This document shows positions 9,507 to 18,189 of a DNA stretch of 64,000 nt, in pieces. The stretch covers positions 62,001 to 126,000 of the forward strand of contig NZ_FCNY02000012.1 of assembly GCF_001544575.2 (NCBI RefSeq), read 5' to 3'. The position numbers and the translations under genes were made by a program. The notes below the pieces were generated by a model. The model was not told the origin of the DNA. It made no database searches and saw nothing but the letters and a program-made list of their open reading frames with translations. Origin of the DNA: Caballeronia cordobensis (GTDB lineage Bacteria; Pseudomonadota; Gammaproteobacteria; Burkholderiales; Burkholderiaceae). The number at the start of each line of letters is the position of its first letter. The stretch's first letter is position 1.

Positions 9507-9986
9507 ATGCTGTTCGAACAGATCCACACCACCTGCCTCAACGACGCCGACCTGCCGTGGGTGCCGTTCACGCCATACAGCGAGCGCGTGCTCGTCAAGT
9601 ATTTCAAGCTCGATCCCATTCGCGGCGAAGTCGTCGCGCTGATCAAGGCGCCGGCCAAAGGCCAGATGCCGCGGCATCGGCATACGGGCACGGTGATCGT
9701 CTACACGGTCGCGGGAAGCTGGAAGTATCGCGAGCACGAGTGGGTCGCGAGGCCGGGCAGCGTCGTGTACGAAACGGCGGGATCGAGCCACACGCCGGAG
9801 GCCTTACCACCGGATTCGGGTGGCGCGGATATCGTCACGCTCAATATCATTCAGGGCGAACTGCTTTTCGTGGACGACAGCGACCGGGTGCTCGCCGCCG
9901 AGAACTGGAAGAGCGGCTGGGACCGTTACGCTGCCTTTTGTCATGCAAACGGCATCGCGCCCAAGGATTTGACGGCTTTCGGGTAA
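9507..9986 (+). CDS. Cupin-domain protein (dihydroxyacetophenone-dioxygenase-like)
   Basis: A 159-residue single-cupin protein. Motif 1 is seen in MPRHRHTGTVIVYTVAGSWKY, with two His, and motif 2 is weaker, around PGSVVYETAGSSHTPEA. The layout resembles proteins annotated as 2,4'-dihydroxyacetophenone dioxygenase, which are iron enzymes cleaving a C-C bond. The true substrate is unknown. The ATG at 9507 has an AAGGAG site eight bases upstream; the ATG at 9489 lacks one, so the shorter start is preferred. Confidence 0.7.
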   Translation: MLFEQIHTTCLNDADLPWVPFTPYSERVLVKYFKLDPIRGEVVALIKAPAKGQMPRHRHTGTVIVYTVAGSWKYREHEWVARPGSVVYETAGSSHTPEALPPDSGGADIVTLNIIQGELLFVDDSDRVLAAENWKSGWDRYAAFCHANGIAPKDLTAFG

Positions 9987-10101
9987 CGTCGCGGCCCGCG
10001 TCGCTGGGTAGAATCGTCCTTTCGGAATCGCGGTGACGCGCATTCGACCATTTCCGGTTTGCCGGCCGCTCGCGCCGGCGCAGATTGAGGAGGAGCACAG
10101 C

Positions 10102-10953
10102 ATGAAGATTCAGACCGTCGGCATCGTCGGTGCGGGAACCATGGGCAACGGCATCGCGCAGGTCGCGGCCGTCGCGGGCTTCAGGGTCGTGCTGATCGAC
10201 GTCACCGACGCCGCGCTCGCGAAGGGCGTCAAAACGCTGACGGGCAGCCTGGAGCGGCTCGTGTCGAAGGACAAGCTGGAGGCCGCCGCGCGCGACGCCG
10301 CATTGAAGCGCATCGAGACCTCGACCGACTACGCGCGCCTCGCGGAGGCCGACATCGTCATCGAAGCCGCGACCGAGAACGCCGAGCTCAAGAACCGCAT
10401 CCTGAAGCAGATCGAAGAAGCCGCGCGGCCCGATGCGATCATCGCGTCGAACACGTCGTCGATCTCGATCACCGCGCTCGCGGCGACGCTCGCCACGCCG
10501 GAGCGCTTTATCGGCATGCACTTCTTCAATCCGGTGCCGCTCCTGCCGCTCGTCGAAGTCATCCGCGGCGTGCAGACGAGCGACGAAACCGCCGCCGCCG
10601 TGCGCGAGCTCACCGAAAAGGTCGGCAAATCGCCGATCGGCGTGCGCAACTCGCCGGGCTTCGTCGTCAACCGCATTCTCGTGCCGATGATCAACGAGGC
10701 GTTCTACGTGCTCTATGAAGGCGTTGCGAGCGCGGAGGAAATCGACGCGGGCATGAAGCTCGGCGCGAATCATCCGATCGGCCCGCTCGCGCTGGCGGAC
10801 CTGATCGGCCTCGACGTGTGCCTCTCCGTGATGGACGTATTCCTCAAGGACTTCGGCGATTCGAAGTACCGCGCGTGCCCGCTGTTGCGCGAGCTCGTCG
10901 CGGCGGGACGCCTCGGGCGCAAGACGAAGCGCGGCGTGTATCAGTACGACTAG
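10102..10953 (+). CDS. 3-hydroxybutyryl-CoA dehydrogenase
   Basis: A 283-residue NAD-dependent 3-hydroxyacyl-CoA dehydrogenase (PaaH/Hbd type). The Rossmann motif GAGTMGNGIAQ is near the N-terminus, the catalytic His lies in IGMHFFNPVPLLPLVEVI, followed by the conserved NSPGFVVNRIL. It interconverts 3-hydroxybutyryl-CoA and acetoacetyl-CoA in fatty-acid, butanoate or phenylacetate metabolism. A GAGGAGGAG site precedes the ATG. It stands alone; its stop overlaps the stop of the convergent reductase gene by four bases. Confidence 0.9.
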   Translation: MKIQTVGIVGAGTMGNGIAQVAAVAGFRVVLIDVTDAALAKGVKTLTGSLERLVSKDKLEAAARDAALKRIETSTDYARLAEADIVIEAATENAELKNRILKQIEEAARPDAIIASNTSSISITALAATLATPERFIGMHFFNPVPLLPLVEVIRGVQTSDETAAAVRELTEKVGKSPIGVRNSPGFVVNRILVPMINEAFYVLYEGVASAEEIDAGMKLGANHPIGPLALADLIGLDVCLSVMDVFLKDFGDSKYRACPLLRELVAAGRLGRKTKRGVYQYD

Positions 10954-11888
10954 GCCGCGAAATCGAGCACCGGTCCGGCGGGCACGATGCCCGTCGGATT
11001 GATCGTGCGGTGGCTCTGGTAGTAGTGCCCCTTGATGTGCTCGAAGTTCACCGTCGCCGCGATGCCCGGCATGCGGTAGATCTCGCGCAGATATCTCGAC
11101 AGATTCGGATAGTCCGCAATGCGCCGCAGATTGCACTTGAAGTGGCCGACATACACGGCGTCGAAGCGCACGAGCGTCGTGAAAAGCCGGATGTCCGCTT
11201 CCGTGAAGCGCTCGCCCGTGAGGTAGCGGCGCGTGTCCAGCCGTTTTTCGAGCATGTCGAGCGTGTCGAAAAGCGGCGTGACCGCTTCCTCGTAGGCGGC
11301 TTGCGTCGTCGCGAAGCCCGCCTTGTAGACGCCGTTGTTGACCGTGTCGTAGATGCGCGCGTTGAGCGCGTCGATTTCGTCGCGCAGTTCGGGCGGATAG
11401 TAATCGCCCGGTTTCGCGCCAATACCGTCGAACGCCGAATTCAGCATGCGAATGATTTCCGACGACTCGTTGTTGACGATCGTCCCGCGCATCTTGTCCC
11501 ACAGGATCGGCACGGTCACGCGCCCGCTGTAGCGCGCGTCGGCGGCGGTGTAGACCTCGTGCAGGTAGCGCGCGCCGTTGATCGTATCGGGCGCGACGCC
11601 GGGGCCGTCGTCGAAAGTCCAGCCGTTTTCCAGCATCAGCCAGTTGACGACCGATACGTCGATCATCGCGTCGAGCCCTTTCAGCGTGCGCATGATGAGC
11701 GTGCGATGCGCCCACGGGCACGCGAGGCTCACGTACAGGTGATAACGTCCCGCCTCCGCCCTGAAGCCGCTTTCGCCCTCCGCCGTGACCCGGTTGCGAA
11801 ACGCGGCGTCCTTGCGCACGAAGCGCCCGCCCGTGGACGACGTGTCGTACCACTTGTCCTGCCATGTCCCATCGACGAGAAGTCCCAT
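10950..11888 (-). CDS. Glutathionyl-hydroquinone reductase (Xi-class glutathione transferase)
   Basis: A 312-residue Xi-class enzyme of the YqjG/PcpF/ECM4 family, which reductively removes glutathione from glutathionyl-hydroquinones. The active-site block CPWAHRTLIMR carries the catalytic Cys, and the thioredoxin-like cis-Pro segment is VTVPILWDK, followed by NNESSEIIRML. The helical C-terminal domain includes FTEADIRLFTTLVRFDAVYVGHFKCN. The start at 11888 (MGLLVDGTW) fits the family. A LysR-type gene is divergent upstream. Confidence 0.9.
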   Translation of the reverse strand: MGLLVDGTWQDKWYDTSSTGGRFVRKDAAFRNRVTAEGESGFRAEAGRYHLYVSLACPWAHRTLIMRTLKGLDAMIDVSVVNWLMLENGWTFDDGPGVAPDTINGARYLHEVYTAADARYSGRVTVPILWDKMRGTIVNNESSEIIRMLNSAFDGIGAKPGDYYPPELRDEIDALNARIYDTVNNGVYKAGFATTQAAYEEAVTPLFDTLDMLEKRLDTRRYLTGERFTEADIRLFTTLVRFDAVYVGHFKCNLRRIADYPNLSRYLREIYRMPGIAATVNFEHIKGHYYQSHRTINPTGIVPAGPVLDFAA

Positions 11889-12007
11889 CTTTCTGCTCCC
11901 TTGAGTCGCCTTTCGCGCGCGCAATCCGCGCGCCCAAGCGAATGATGGACCATCACATGCCGCTTGCCGTACGATCGTCCCGATGAAACCGTTCGATGGA
12001 GCCGAAC

Positions 12008-12928
12008 ATGTTGTCGGAGGAAGAACTCTCGCTGCTCGACGCGATCCGCGAAACCGGCAGCCTGTCGCGCGCGGCGGCGCGGCTCGGCAAGGCGCCCTCG
12101 ACGGTTTCCCATGCCGCGCGGCAGCTCGAAACGCGCTTCGATGCGCTGCTGTTCGACCGGCGGCGCTATCGCCTGCAACTGACGCCCGCCGGCCATCTGC
12201 TCGCCGACGAAGCCGCGCGCCTCATGCTCGACGTATCGCGGCTTGCGCAGCGCGTGAAGCAGATCGCGAGCGGCTGGGAAGACCGGCTATGGGTCGTCTG
12301 CGATGAAATCCTCGAATTCGAGACGCTGCTGCCGGTCGTGCAGGCGTTCGATACGCTCGATTCCGGCGTGGCGCTGCGCCTCACCCACGAAGTGCTCTCC
12401 GGCACCTGGGAAGCCTTGCGCGACGGCCGCGCGGACCTGATCGTCGGCGCGACCAACGAGCCGCCCGCGATTCCCGGCCTGCGCTGGTTCGAGCTCGGCG
12501 TGATGCAATGGACGTTCGCGGTCTCGCCGCGCCATCCGCTCGCGAAGTTGAACGAGCCGCTCAGGCGCGAGCAGATCGCGGCGCATCGGGCGGTGGTCGT
12601 CGCGGATTCGTCGCGTTCGGCGGGACGCGCCTACGGCGTGCTCGGCGGACAGGCCGCGCTCGCGGTGCCGACGATGCGCGCGAAAATCCTCGCGCAGCGG
12701 CAAGGGCTCGGCACGGGCTGGGTGCCGCGGCATCGCGTGCAAACGCTGCTCGCGCGTGGCGAACTCGTCGAAAAGGAAACCGCCGATCCGCGCGAGCCGA
12801 ACGTGCTGTACGTCGCGTGGCGCGGCGACCACGAAGGCCGCGCGCTGCAATGGTGGATCGAGCAGTTGCGCCAGCCGCGTCTCGCGCAGCGTCTCGTCGA
12901 GGGCATCGACGCCTTTGCCCAGGCCTAG
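12008..12928 (+). CDS. LysR-type transcriptional regulator
   Basis: A 306-residue LysR regulator. The winged HTH covers residues 1-60 (LLDAIRETGSLSRAAARLGKAPSTVSHAARQLE) and the remainder is the effector-binding domain. A GGAG ends six bases before the ATG at 12008, favouring this start over the ATG at 11996. It is divergent from the glutathionyl-hydroquinone reductase gene, 119 bp away, the classical arrangement for a regulator of its neighbour. Its stop overlaps the stop of the ankyrin gene by four bases. Confidence 0.85.
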   Translation: MLSEEELSLLDAIRETGSLSRAAARLGKAPSTVSHAARQLETRFDALLFDRRRYRLQLTPAGHLLADEAARLMLDVSRLAQRVKQIASGWEDRLWVVCDEILEFETLLPVVQAFDTLDSGVALRLTHEVLSGTWEALRDGRADLIVGATNEPPAIPGLRWFELGVMQWTFAVSPRHPLAKLNEPLRREQIAAHRAVVVADSSRSAGRAYGVLGGQAALAVPTMRAKILAQRQGLGTGWVPRHRVQTLLARGELVEKETADPREPNVLYVAWRGDHEGRALQWWIEQLRQPRLAQRLVEGIDAFAQA

Positions 12929-13560
12929 CCGCTCGACAGCAACGCAGCGACATGCGTCGAGCCGGTCTGCTCGGCGATGTCCTTCGCCGTCATGCCGCGG
13001 TCGTCGCGCAGATCGCGTCGCGCGCCGCGGGCGAGCAGCATCGACGCCGTTTCCTCGCGATCGTAGCCCGCCGCCCACATCAGCGCCGTGAGGTGATTGC
13101 GATACGCCGCGTTCACGTCGACGCCCGCATCGAGCAGACGCTGCACGACGGCCGTGTGCCCGCGCCCGGCCGCATACTCGATCGCCGTCTTGCCGACGCG
13201 GTCGGTCGCCATCACATCAACGCGATGCGCAATCAGAAGCGCGGCGATTTCGTCGTTGCCCTCGAACGCGGCGGCCATCAGCGGCGTGATGCCTTGCACG
13301 TCCGCCTGGCTCACGTTCGCGCCGCGCTCGATCAGCATGCGCGCCATCGGCGTCAAGCCTTTCTTGCATGCGCTGATGAGCGGCGTGTCGCCGATGCGGT
13401 TGCGTGAATTGATGGCCGCGCCTTCGTCGAGCAGGCGCGTGACGGCCGCCTGATCGCCTTCCCTCGTGGCGGCGAGCAGGCGTTCGTTGAGCGCGTAGGC
13501 GTCCTGCTCGGCGTGGGCGAGCGCGCAAACCAGCATCATCGAGAAGACGAGCGCTCTCAT
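12925..13560 (-). CDS. Exported ankyrin-repeat protein
   Basis: A 211-residue protein with a short signal peptide (MRALVFSMMLVCALAHA) and about five ankyrin repeats, recognisable by GDTPLISACKKGLTPMARML, GITPLMAAAFEGN, GKTAIEYAAGRGHTAVV and LTALMWAAGYDRE. It probably acts in the periplasm as a binding or scaffold protein. It is the last gene of a three-gene operon; its ATG overlaps the stop of the cytochrome c gene (ATGA). Periplasmic ankyrin proteins near redox enzymes have been tied to peroxide protection in other bacteria; whether this one behaves so is inference. Confidence 0.82.
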   Translation of the reverse strand: MRALVFSMMLVCALAHAEQDAYALNERLLAATREGDQAAVTRLLDEGAAINSRNRIGDTPLISACKKGLTPMARMLIERGANVSQADVQGITPLMAAAFEGNDEIAALLIAHRVDVMATDRVGKTAIEYAAGRGHTAVVQRLLDAGVDVNAAYRNHLTALMWAAGYDREETASMLLARGARRDLRDDRGMTAKDIAEQTGSTHVAALLSSG

Positions 13561-14162
13561 TGCAGATTCGCGATGTAGTTCGCGAGATTCTGGATATCCG
13601 CGTCGGTCAGGTTCTTCGATACGCTCGTCATGTTGCCCGCGTCGTTCGTGCGCTTCCTGTCGCGGAAGTCCTGCAACTGCTTGACGATATACGGATACTG
13701 CTGCCCCGCGACGCGCGGAATCTCGTTCTGCCCGGTGAAGCCGCCGAGATGGCACATCGTGCAGAGAATCTCCTCCGACTTCTTTCGGCCCGCTTCGACC
13801 TTGACCGGGTCCGCCTTGAAATCGGTGGCGATGGGTTTCTGCGCGGCGAAGTAATCCGCGAGCGCGTGCATGTCGTCGGGCGTGAGGTTTTCGACCATCG
13901 GCGACATGCGCGGATCGCTGCGGCGGCCCGCCTTGAAGTCGCGCAGTTGCAGATAGAGATAGCGCGAAGTCTGCCCCGCGAGCGACGGATAGTCGCCCGT
14001 CGTCGAGTTGCCGCCGAGCCCGTGACACGTCGTGCAGATGGCGGCCTTCGCCGCGACGTCGCCCGCCGCGCGCGAGAACGACGGCAGCGACAGCAGCAGG
14101 CACGCGGCGAGCCACAGCGCGTACACCAGCCAGACACGCTTACGTTTCGAACGCGTCATCAT
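13557..14162 (-). CDS. Dihaem cytochrome c (c4-like), electron acceptor for the PQQ dehydrogenase
   Basis: A 201-residue exported cytochrome with an N-terminal hydrophobic leader (about residues 10-30, cleavage near SRAAG) and two haem sites, CTTCH and CTMCH, each in its own domain as in c4-type cytochromes. Candidate distal Met ligands appear in RMSPMVENL and GNMTSVSKNL. Its start overlaps the dehydrogenase stop by one base (TGATG), so it is translationally coupled and is the likely periplasmic electron acceptor of that enzyme. Confidence 0.87.
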   Translation of the reverse strand: MMTRSKRKRVWLVYALWLAACLLLSLPSFSRAAGDVAAKAAICTTCHGLGGNSTTGDYPSLAGQTSRYLYLQLRDFKAGRRSDPRMSPMVENLTPDDMHALADYFAAQKPIATDFKADPVKVEAGRKKSEEILCTMCHLGGFTGQNEIPRVAGQQYPYIVKQLQDFRDRKRTNDAGNMTSVSKNLTDADIQNLANYIANLQ

Positions 14163-15901
14163 CAAGGCAGCGCGAACACGAGCACACTGTTGCCGCGCTT
14201 GAAGTCGAGTTGCGTGTTGCCGCCCGCGGCGACCGCGATGTACTGCTTGCCGTTCACGGTGTACGACACCGCCGGCGCATTCACCCCCGCGCCGCACTGG
14301 AACTCCCAGAGCTTGCGGCCCGTCGCCGCGTCGAAGGCGCGAAAGAGCCCGTTGCCCTCGCCGTTGAACACGAGCCCGCCCGCGGTCGCGAGCACGCCGC
14401 CGATGAGCGGCTGCTCCGTCTTGTAGCCCCACGCGATCTTGCCCGTATCGACATTCACCGCGACGAGCCGGCCCCACTGCTGCTCCGAGGGAATCACCTT
14501 GAAGGCGCCGCCAAGCCAGATCTTGCCACCGGGATACGCCGCTTCCTCGACCTGATACGTCATCGGCTGATGCAGGTTCGCCGCGTAAGCGAGGCGCGTC
14601 TTCGGGCTGAAGGCCATCGGCGACCATTCGACGCCGCCGTTCGCGCCCGGCAGCATGCGCGCGCCGTTGGGCGTCGGCAGGGTCCATACGCCTTCCTGCG
14701 GAATCATCGCTTCGGAGACGCGGATCAGTTTGCCGTCGCGGCGATCGTGTACGTAGACGAAGCCCGTCTTCCCGCCGTGGATGATGCCGGGAATCATCTG
14801 CCCGTTCCGGTCTTTCACGTCGATGAGAATCGGCGGGCTGGCCGCGTCGAGATCCCATACGTCGTGCGCGATGTACTGATAGTGCCACTTGTACTTGCCG
14901 CTATCGAGATCGACCGCGACGAGCGAATCGGTGTAGAGATTGTCGCCGGGGCGAATCGCGCCATACAGATCGGGCGACGGATTACCCACCACGAAATACA
15001 CCGTGCGCGTCTGACGATCGATCGCGGGCGCCATCCACACGCCGCCGCCGAGCGTCTTCGTGAACTCCGTGCCCTTGTCCGCGAGCGTCTTTTTCTCCGC
15101 GGCGATGTCGCGCTTCATGTTGCGGCCCACGGCGTCGTTCTCGGCCCACACGCCTTCGCTGCCCGTGTCGGGGATCGTGTAGAAGGTCCAGAGCAACTGG
15201 CCGGAGTTCGCATCGAACGCCTTCACGAAGCCGCGTATGCCGTACTCGCCGCCGTTCGTGCCGATCAGCACCTTGTCTTCGACGACGACTGGCGCCATCG
15301 TTTCCGAATAGCCGAGCTCGGGATCGGCGATCTGCGTCGACCAGAGCTCGCCGCCGGTCTTCGCATCGAGCGCGACGAGCTTCGAATCGAGCGTGCCCAT
15401 GAAGAGCCGGTTGCCCGCAATCGCCACGCCGCGGTTGTTCGGTCCGCAGCAGAAGGTCGTGACCGGCCCCATCTTGTGCTTGTAATGCCAGAACTCCTTG
15501 CCCGTGACCGCGTCGATCGCATAGACGTGGTTGTACGACGTGGTGAGGAACATGACGCCGTTCGAGACGATCGGCGCGGTTTCCATCGACTCCATCACCG
15601 CCGTCTGGAAGATGAACGCGGGTTTGAGCTTCGCCACGTTCGACGTGTTGATCTGCGTCGCGGGCGCGAAGCGCGTCTCGGCATACGAGCCGTTCGAATG
15701 CAGCCACGATGCGCTGTCGCCCGCGGCGCCGTCGAGTTGCTGCTGCGAGACCGGCCGCAACGCCGATGGAACCGGCGAGGCCTGCGTCGTGTTGGCGTTC
15801 TGGATTTCGTCGGCGGCCAGGGCGCCGGGCGATGTCACGATCCCGAAAGCACCGGCGGCGACAATGAAAGGAACGAGCGAAGTGCGGGAAAAACCGGCCA
15901 T
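14162..15901 (-). CDS. PQQ-dependent alcohol dehydrogenase, exported
   Basis: A 579-residue eight-bladed quinoprotein with a signal peptide (cleavage after ALAA near residue 30). Key residues can be matched to methanol dehydrogenase from memory: the adjacent-Cys disulfide TFCCGPNNRG, the metal-ligand Glu in NGGEYGIRG, the metal-ligand Asn in VVGNPSPD, the PQQ-floor Trp in GGGVWMAP, RPGDNLYTDS, and the catalytic Asp in HDVWDLDAA. The Asp two residues after the catalytic Asp (D-L-D) is the position that distinguishes lanthanide-dependent from calcium-dependent methanol and ethanol dehydrogenases, although other quinoproteins such as membrane glucose dehydrogenase also have W-D-x-D. There is no fused haem domain; the cytochrome is the next gene. 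The alcohol substrate is unknown. A GGGAG site precedes the ATG. Confidence 0.88.
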   Translation of the reverse strand: MAGFSRTSLVPFIVAAGAFGIVTSPGALAADEIQNANTTQASPVPSALRPVSQQQLDGAAGDSASWLHSNGSYAETRFAPATQINTSNVAKLKPAFIFQTAVMESMETAPIVSNGVMFLTTSYNHVYAIDAVTGKEFWHYKHKMGPVTTFCCGPNNRGVAIAGNRLFMGTLDSKLVALDAKTGGELWSTQIADPELGYSETMAPVVVEDKVLIGTNGGEYGIRGFVKAFDANSGQLLWTFYTIPDTGSEGVWAENDAVGRNMKRDIAAEKKTLADKGTEFTKTLGGGVWMAPAIDRQTRTVYFVVGNPSPDLYGAIRPGDNLYTDSLVAVDLDSGKYKWHYQYIAHDVWDLDAASPPILIDVKDRNGQMIPGIIHGGKTGFVYVHDRRDGKLIRVSEAMIPQEGVWTLPTPNGARMLPGANGGVEWSPMAFSPKTRLAYAANLHQPMTYQVEEAAYPGGKIWLGGAFKVIPSEQQWGRLVAVNVDTGKIAWGYKTEQPLIGGVLATAGGLVFNGEGNGLFRAFDAATGRKLWEFQCGAGVNAPAVSYTVNGKQYIAVAAGGNTQLDFKRGNSVLVFALP

Positions 15902-16193
15902 GACAGTCTCCCAAATCGTTCTTGTATCGTCCTCGGGACGCGCGGCGGAACATGCCTGCTCTCTTCTGCGCCCAAAAAAGAATAGGCAATTTAATAACGT
16001 ATTTCCAGCAGACATCGAAGGCTCGGGTTCGATGCACCACGCGATTTTTAGTAGTATGGATTGCATGCCGTTATGATTGCGCCCTTGCCGGATCGCGGCC
16101 TTTCGCTTATCCCTTGTCCATCGCCCGATACGCGCCATCGCTTTGCGTTTTTTCTTCGCGCGGCATCGGCTCTCACTTTCATCCGGACGCATC

Positions 16194-17375
16194 ATGCCAA
16201 TTCCACCCATCGGGCAGCCGAATCCCAATCCCCCGAGTCCCCGCCAGCCGGTGGATATCGCCCGCATTCTGCTCGTCATCACGATCCTGACCGCGCTCAC
16301 GGTCGGCAGCCTCTATGTGCTGCGTCCGTTCCTGCCCGGCCTCATCTGGGCGACGACGATCGTCGTGGCGACCTGGCCGCTCATGCTCGCCGTGCAGCGC
16401 CGCTGCGGCAACCGCCGCTGGATCGCGACGACCGTGATGCTGCTCGTGCTTCTGGTCGTCATCGTGCTGCCGCTCTATTCGGCGATCTCGACGCTCGCTG
16501 AACATGGCGGCGAAATCATGGCCGCCGTGAAAAGCCTGCCGAGCTACGCGCTGCCGCCGCCGCCGGGCTGGGTGCACGACGTGCCGCTCGCCGGCGCGCG
16601 CGTTTCGAAAGAATGGCAAATGCTGTCCGATGCGGGCCCCGGCGGCCTGCTCGCGAAGCTGGAGCCGTACGTGACGATCGTCGCGCGCTGGATGCTTTCG
16701 CATGCGGCCGTCGTCGGCGTGTTCGTGATGCACATGGTGATCACCGTCATCATTTCCGGCATTCTGTATATGAACGGCGAGGCGGCGGGACGCTTCGTCG
16801 TGCGCTTCGCGACGCGCATCGCCACGCTGCGCGGTGCGGAAGCCGTGAAGCTCGCCGGCCTCGCGATTCGCGCGGTGGCGCTCGGCATCGTCGTGACGGC
16901 GGTGACGCAGTCGGCGCTCGGCGGCATCGGGCTTGCGCTCGCGGGCGTGCCGGCGGCGGGCATCATCACGGCCGTCATGCTGATGCTGTGTCTCGCGCAG
17001 ATCGGCCCGCTGCTGCCGCTGCTCGGCGGGGTCGCATGGCTCTTCTGGCACGACCACAACATCGCGGGATCGCTGCTGCTCGTGTGGTCCATCATGATCG
17101 CGATGCTCGACAATTTCCTGCGGCCGATTCTCATCAAGCGCGGCGTGAATCTGTCGATGCTCCTGATTCTCTCCGGCGTGCTCGGCGGCATGTTCGCGTT
17201 CGGAATAGTCGGATTGTTCATCGGTCCTGTGATTCTCGCGGTGACGTCGACGATCCTGAATGCGTGGATCAACGAGCAGCCGCCGCTGGCGCATGTCGAA
17301 GCGATACCGAACGAGGAAGTCGCCAAAGCCGCGTCCGCCGGGGATCTCGCGGATGCATCGCGCAGACGCACCTGA
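16194..17375 (+). CDS. AI-2E family transporter (PerM/YdiK-like membrane protein)
   Basis: A 393-residue polytopic membrane protein with about eight helices. It has the AI-2E family pattern: paired N-terminal helices, a soluble loop (about 100-170), then the conserved GVPAAGIITAVMLMLCLAQIG region and the C-terminal LDNFLRPILIKRG...GGMFAFGIVGLFIGPVILAV. Members include putative AI-2 exporters and sodium/proton antiporters; the substrate here is not known. The ATG at 16194 (MPIPPIGQPNPN) is chosen because residues upstream in the same frame are not protein-like. Confidence 0.85.
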   Translation: MPIPPIGQPNPNPPSPRQPVDIARILLVITILTALTVGSLYVLRPFLPGLIWATTIVVATWPLMLAVQRRCGNRRWIATTVMLLVLLVVIVLPLYSAISTLAEHGGEIMAAVKSLPSYALPPPPGWVHDVPLAGARVSKEWQMLSDAGPGGLLAKLEPYVTIVARWMLSHAAVVGVFVMHMVITVIISGILYMNGEAAGRFVVRFATRIATLRGAEAVKLAGLAIRAVALGIVVTAVTQSALGGIGLALAGVPAAGIITAVMLMLCLAQIGPLLPLLGGVAWLFWHDHNIAGSLLLVWSIMIAMLDNFLRPILIKRGVNLSMLLILSGVLGGMFAFGIVGLFIGPVILAVTSTILNAWINEQPPLAHVEAIPNEEVAKAASAGDLADASRRRT

Positions 17376-17565
17376 TTGATGAATAGATTGTCGTTTTGTC
17401 GAAATTGTTTGCAGCAATCAGATTGCACTTAATTGACGGATTAGGATTCTTATTAAATTGAGATTTTGTCCCATTAAACATGGTGTTTCACGATAATCCG
17501 GTCGTGAAGATCCATTACAATGCGTCCATTGATATTTGCCCGACTGAGGGCGCAGGGGATTGACC

Positions 17566-18105
17566 ATGTCTGTGCGCGACGTGGACGCGATCGACTACAT
17601 CGGAGTGAACATTCTCTTCAGGCGCGTTTATGTCGGGCTCTTCGACGAGCTCGACTGGCGCGATGAACGGGAGCATCAGGATTTGCTCACGAAGAAAATC
17701 GACCGCTACATTTCTTATGTTCGTTCGGGCAAGTTATTGCTGAATTATCCGAAGGTTCGCGGCTATGAGATCGTGATCGAATATGTGTCGATGCATGCCA
17801 TGCCTGCGTCCGCGCGCGAATACTGGAAATCGCGTGAACGCTTATTGGCCGATGCCGGTTATACGGTGCATATTCGCGGCGTGGATGTGCGTCACTCCCT
17901 TGGCCTGACCGTGGATGAACCCGAGCATGTCGACGCCGAGCCCGTCGAGCCGCCCGCGCTGGAAGTGCTCGATCCGGACCCGAACTCGCAGCTCACCGAC
18001 ATCGCCGATATCTCCTATCTCCCGCCGTTGTCGCCCAAGGCACGCAGGCAGCAGGCGCTGCCCGTGCTGAGGCGTCTCGCGATGCGCCAGGCGACCGGCC
18101 GCTAA
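17566..18105 (+). CDS. DUF6572-like protein with a proline-rich tail
   Basis: A 179-residue cytosolic protein. The first 95 residues match the DUF6572 pattern: VDAIDYIGVN, then LFDELDWRDEREHQDLLTKKIDRYI, SGKLLLNYPKVRGYEIVIEYV. The rest is a low-complexity acidic and proline-rich linker (EPEHVDAEPVEPPALEV) followed by a basic C-terminus (KARRQQALPVLRRLAMRQ). An AGGGG site precedes the ATG at 17566. The 190-bp region upstream is notably AT-rich. Function unknown. Confidence 0.65.
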   Translation: MSVRDVDAIDYIGVNILFRRVYVGLFDELDWRDEREHQDLLTKKIDRYISYVRSGKLLLNYPKVRGYEIVIEYVSMHAMPASAREYWKSRERLLADAGYTVHIRGVDVRHSLGLTVDEPEHVDAEPVEPPALEVLDPDPNSQLTDIADISYLPPLSPKARRQQALPVLRRLAMRQATGR

Positions 18106-18125
18106 ACGCAACACCCGCACGCAAA

Positions 18126-18160
18126 AAAGCGGCGTGGCTCAGTTTGAGCCACGCCGCTTT
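18126..18160. terminator. Bidirectional rho-independent terminator
   Basis: Perfect 16-bp stem AAAGCGGCGTGGCTCA / TGAGCCACGCCGCTTT with a three-base loop. It lies between the convergent genes ending at 18105 (+) and 18190 (-), with A and T runs on either side. Confidence 0.88.
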
Positions 18161-18189
18161 CGTTTTGCGCGCGCGTTCGCCGCGCGGCA

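Noticed and set aside
9847..11937. Very long minus-strand frame (696 codons) overlapping the cupin, dehydrogenase and reductase genes
   Set aside because: Arg/His/Asp-rich shadow of GC-rich codons on the other strand; the three genes underneath have clear domain motifs.
14210..15985. Plus-strand 591-codon frame opposite the PQQ dehydrogenase
   Set aside because: Arg-rich antisense shadow with no domain; the quinoprotein on the minus strand is certain.
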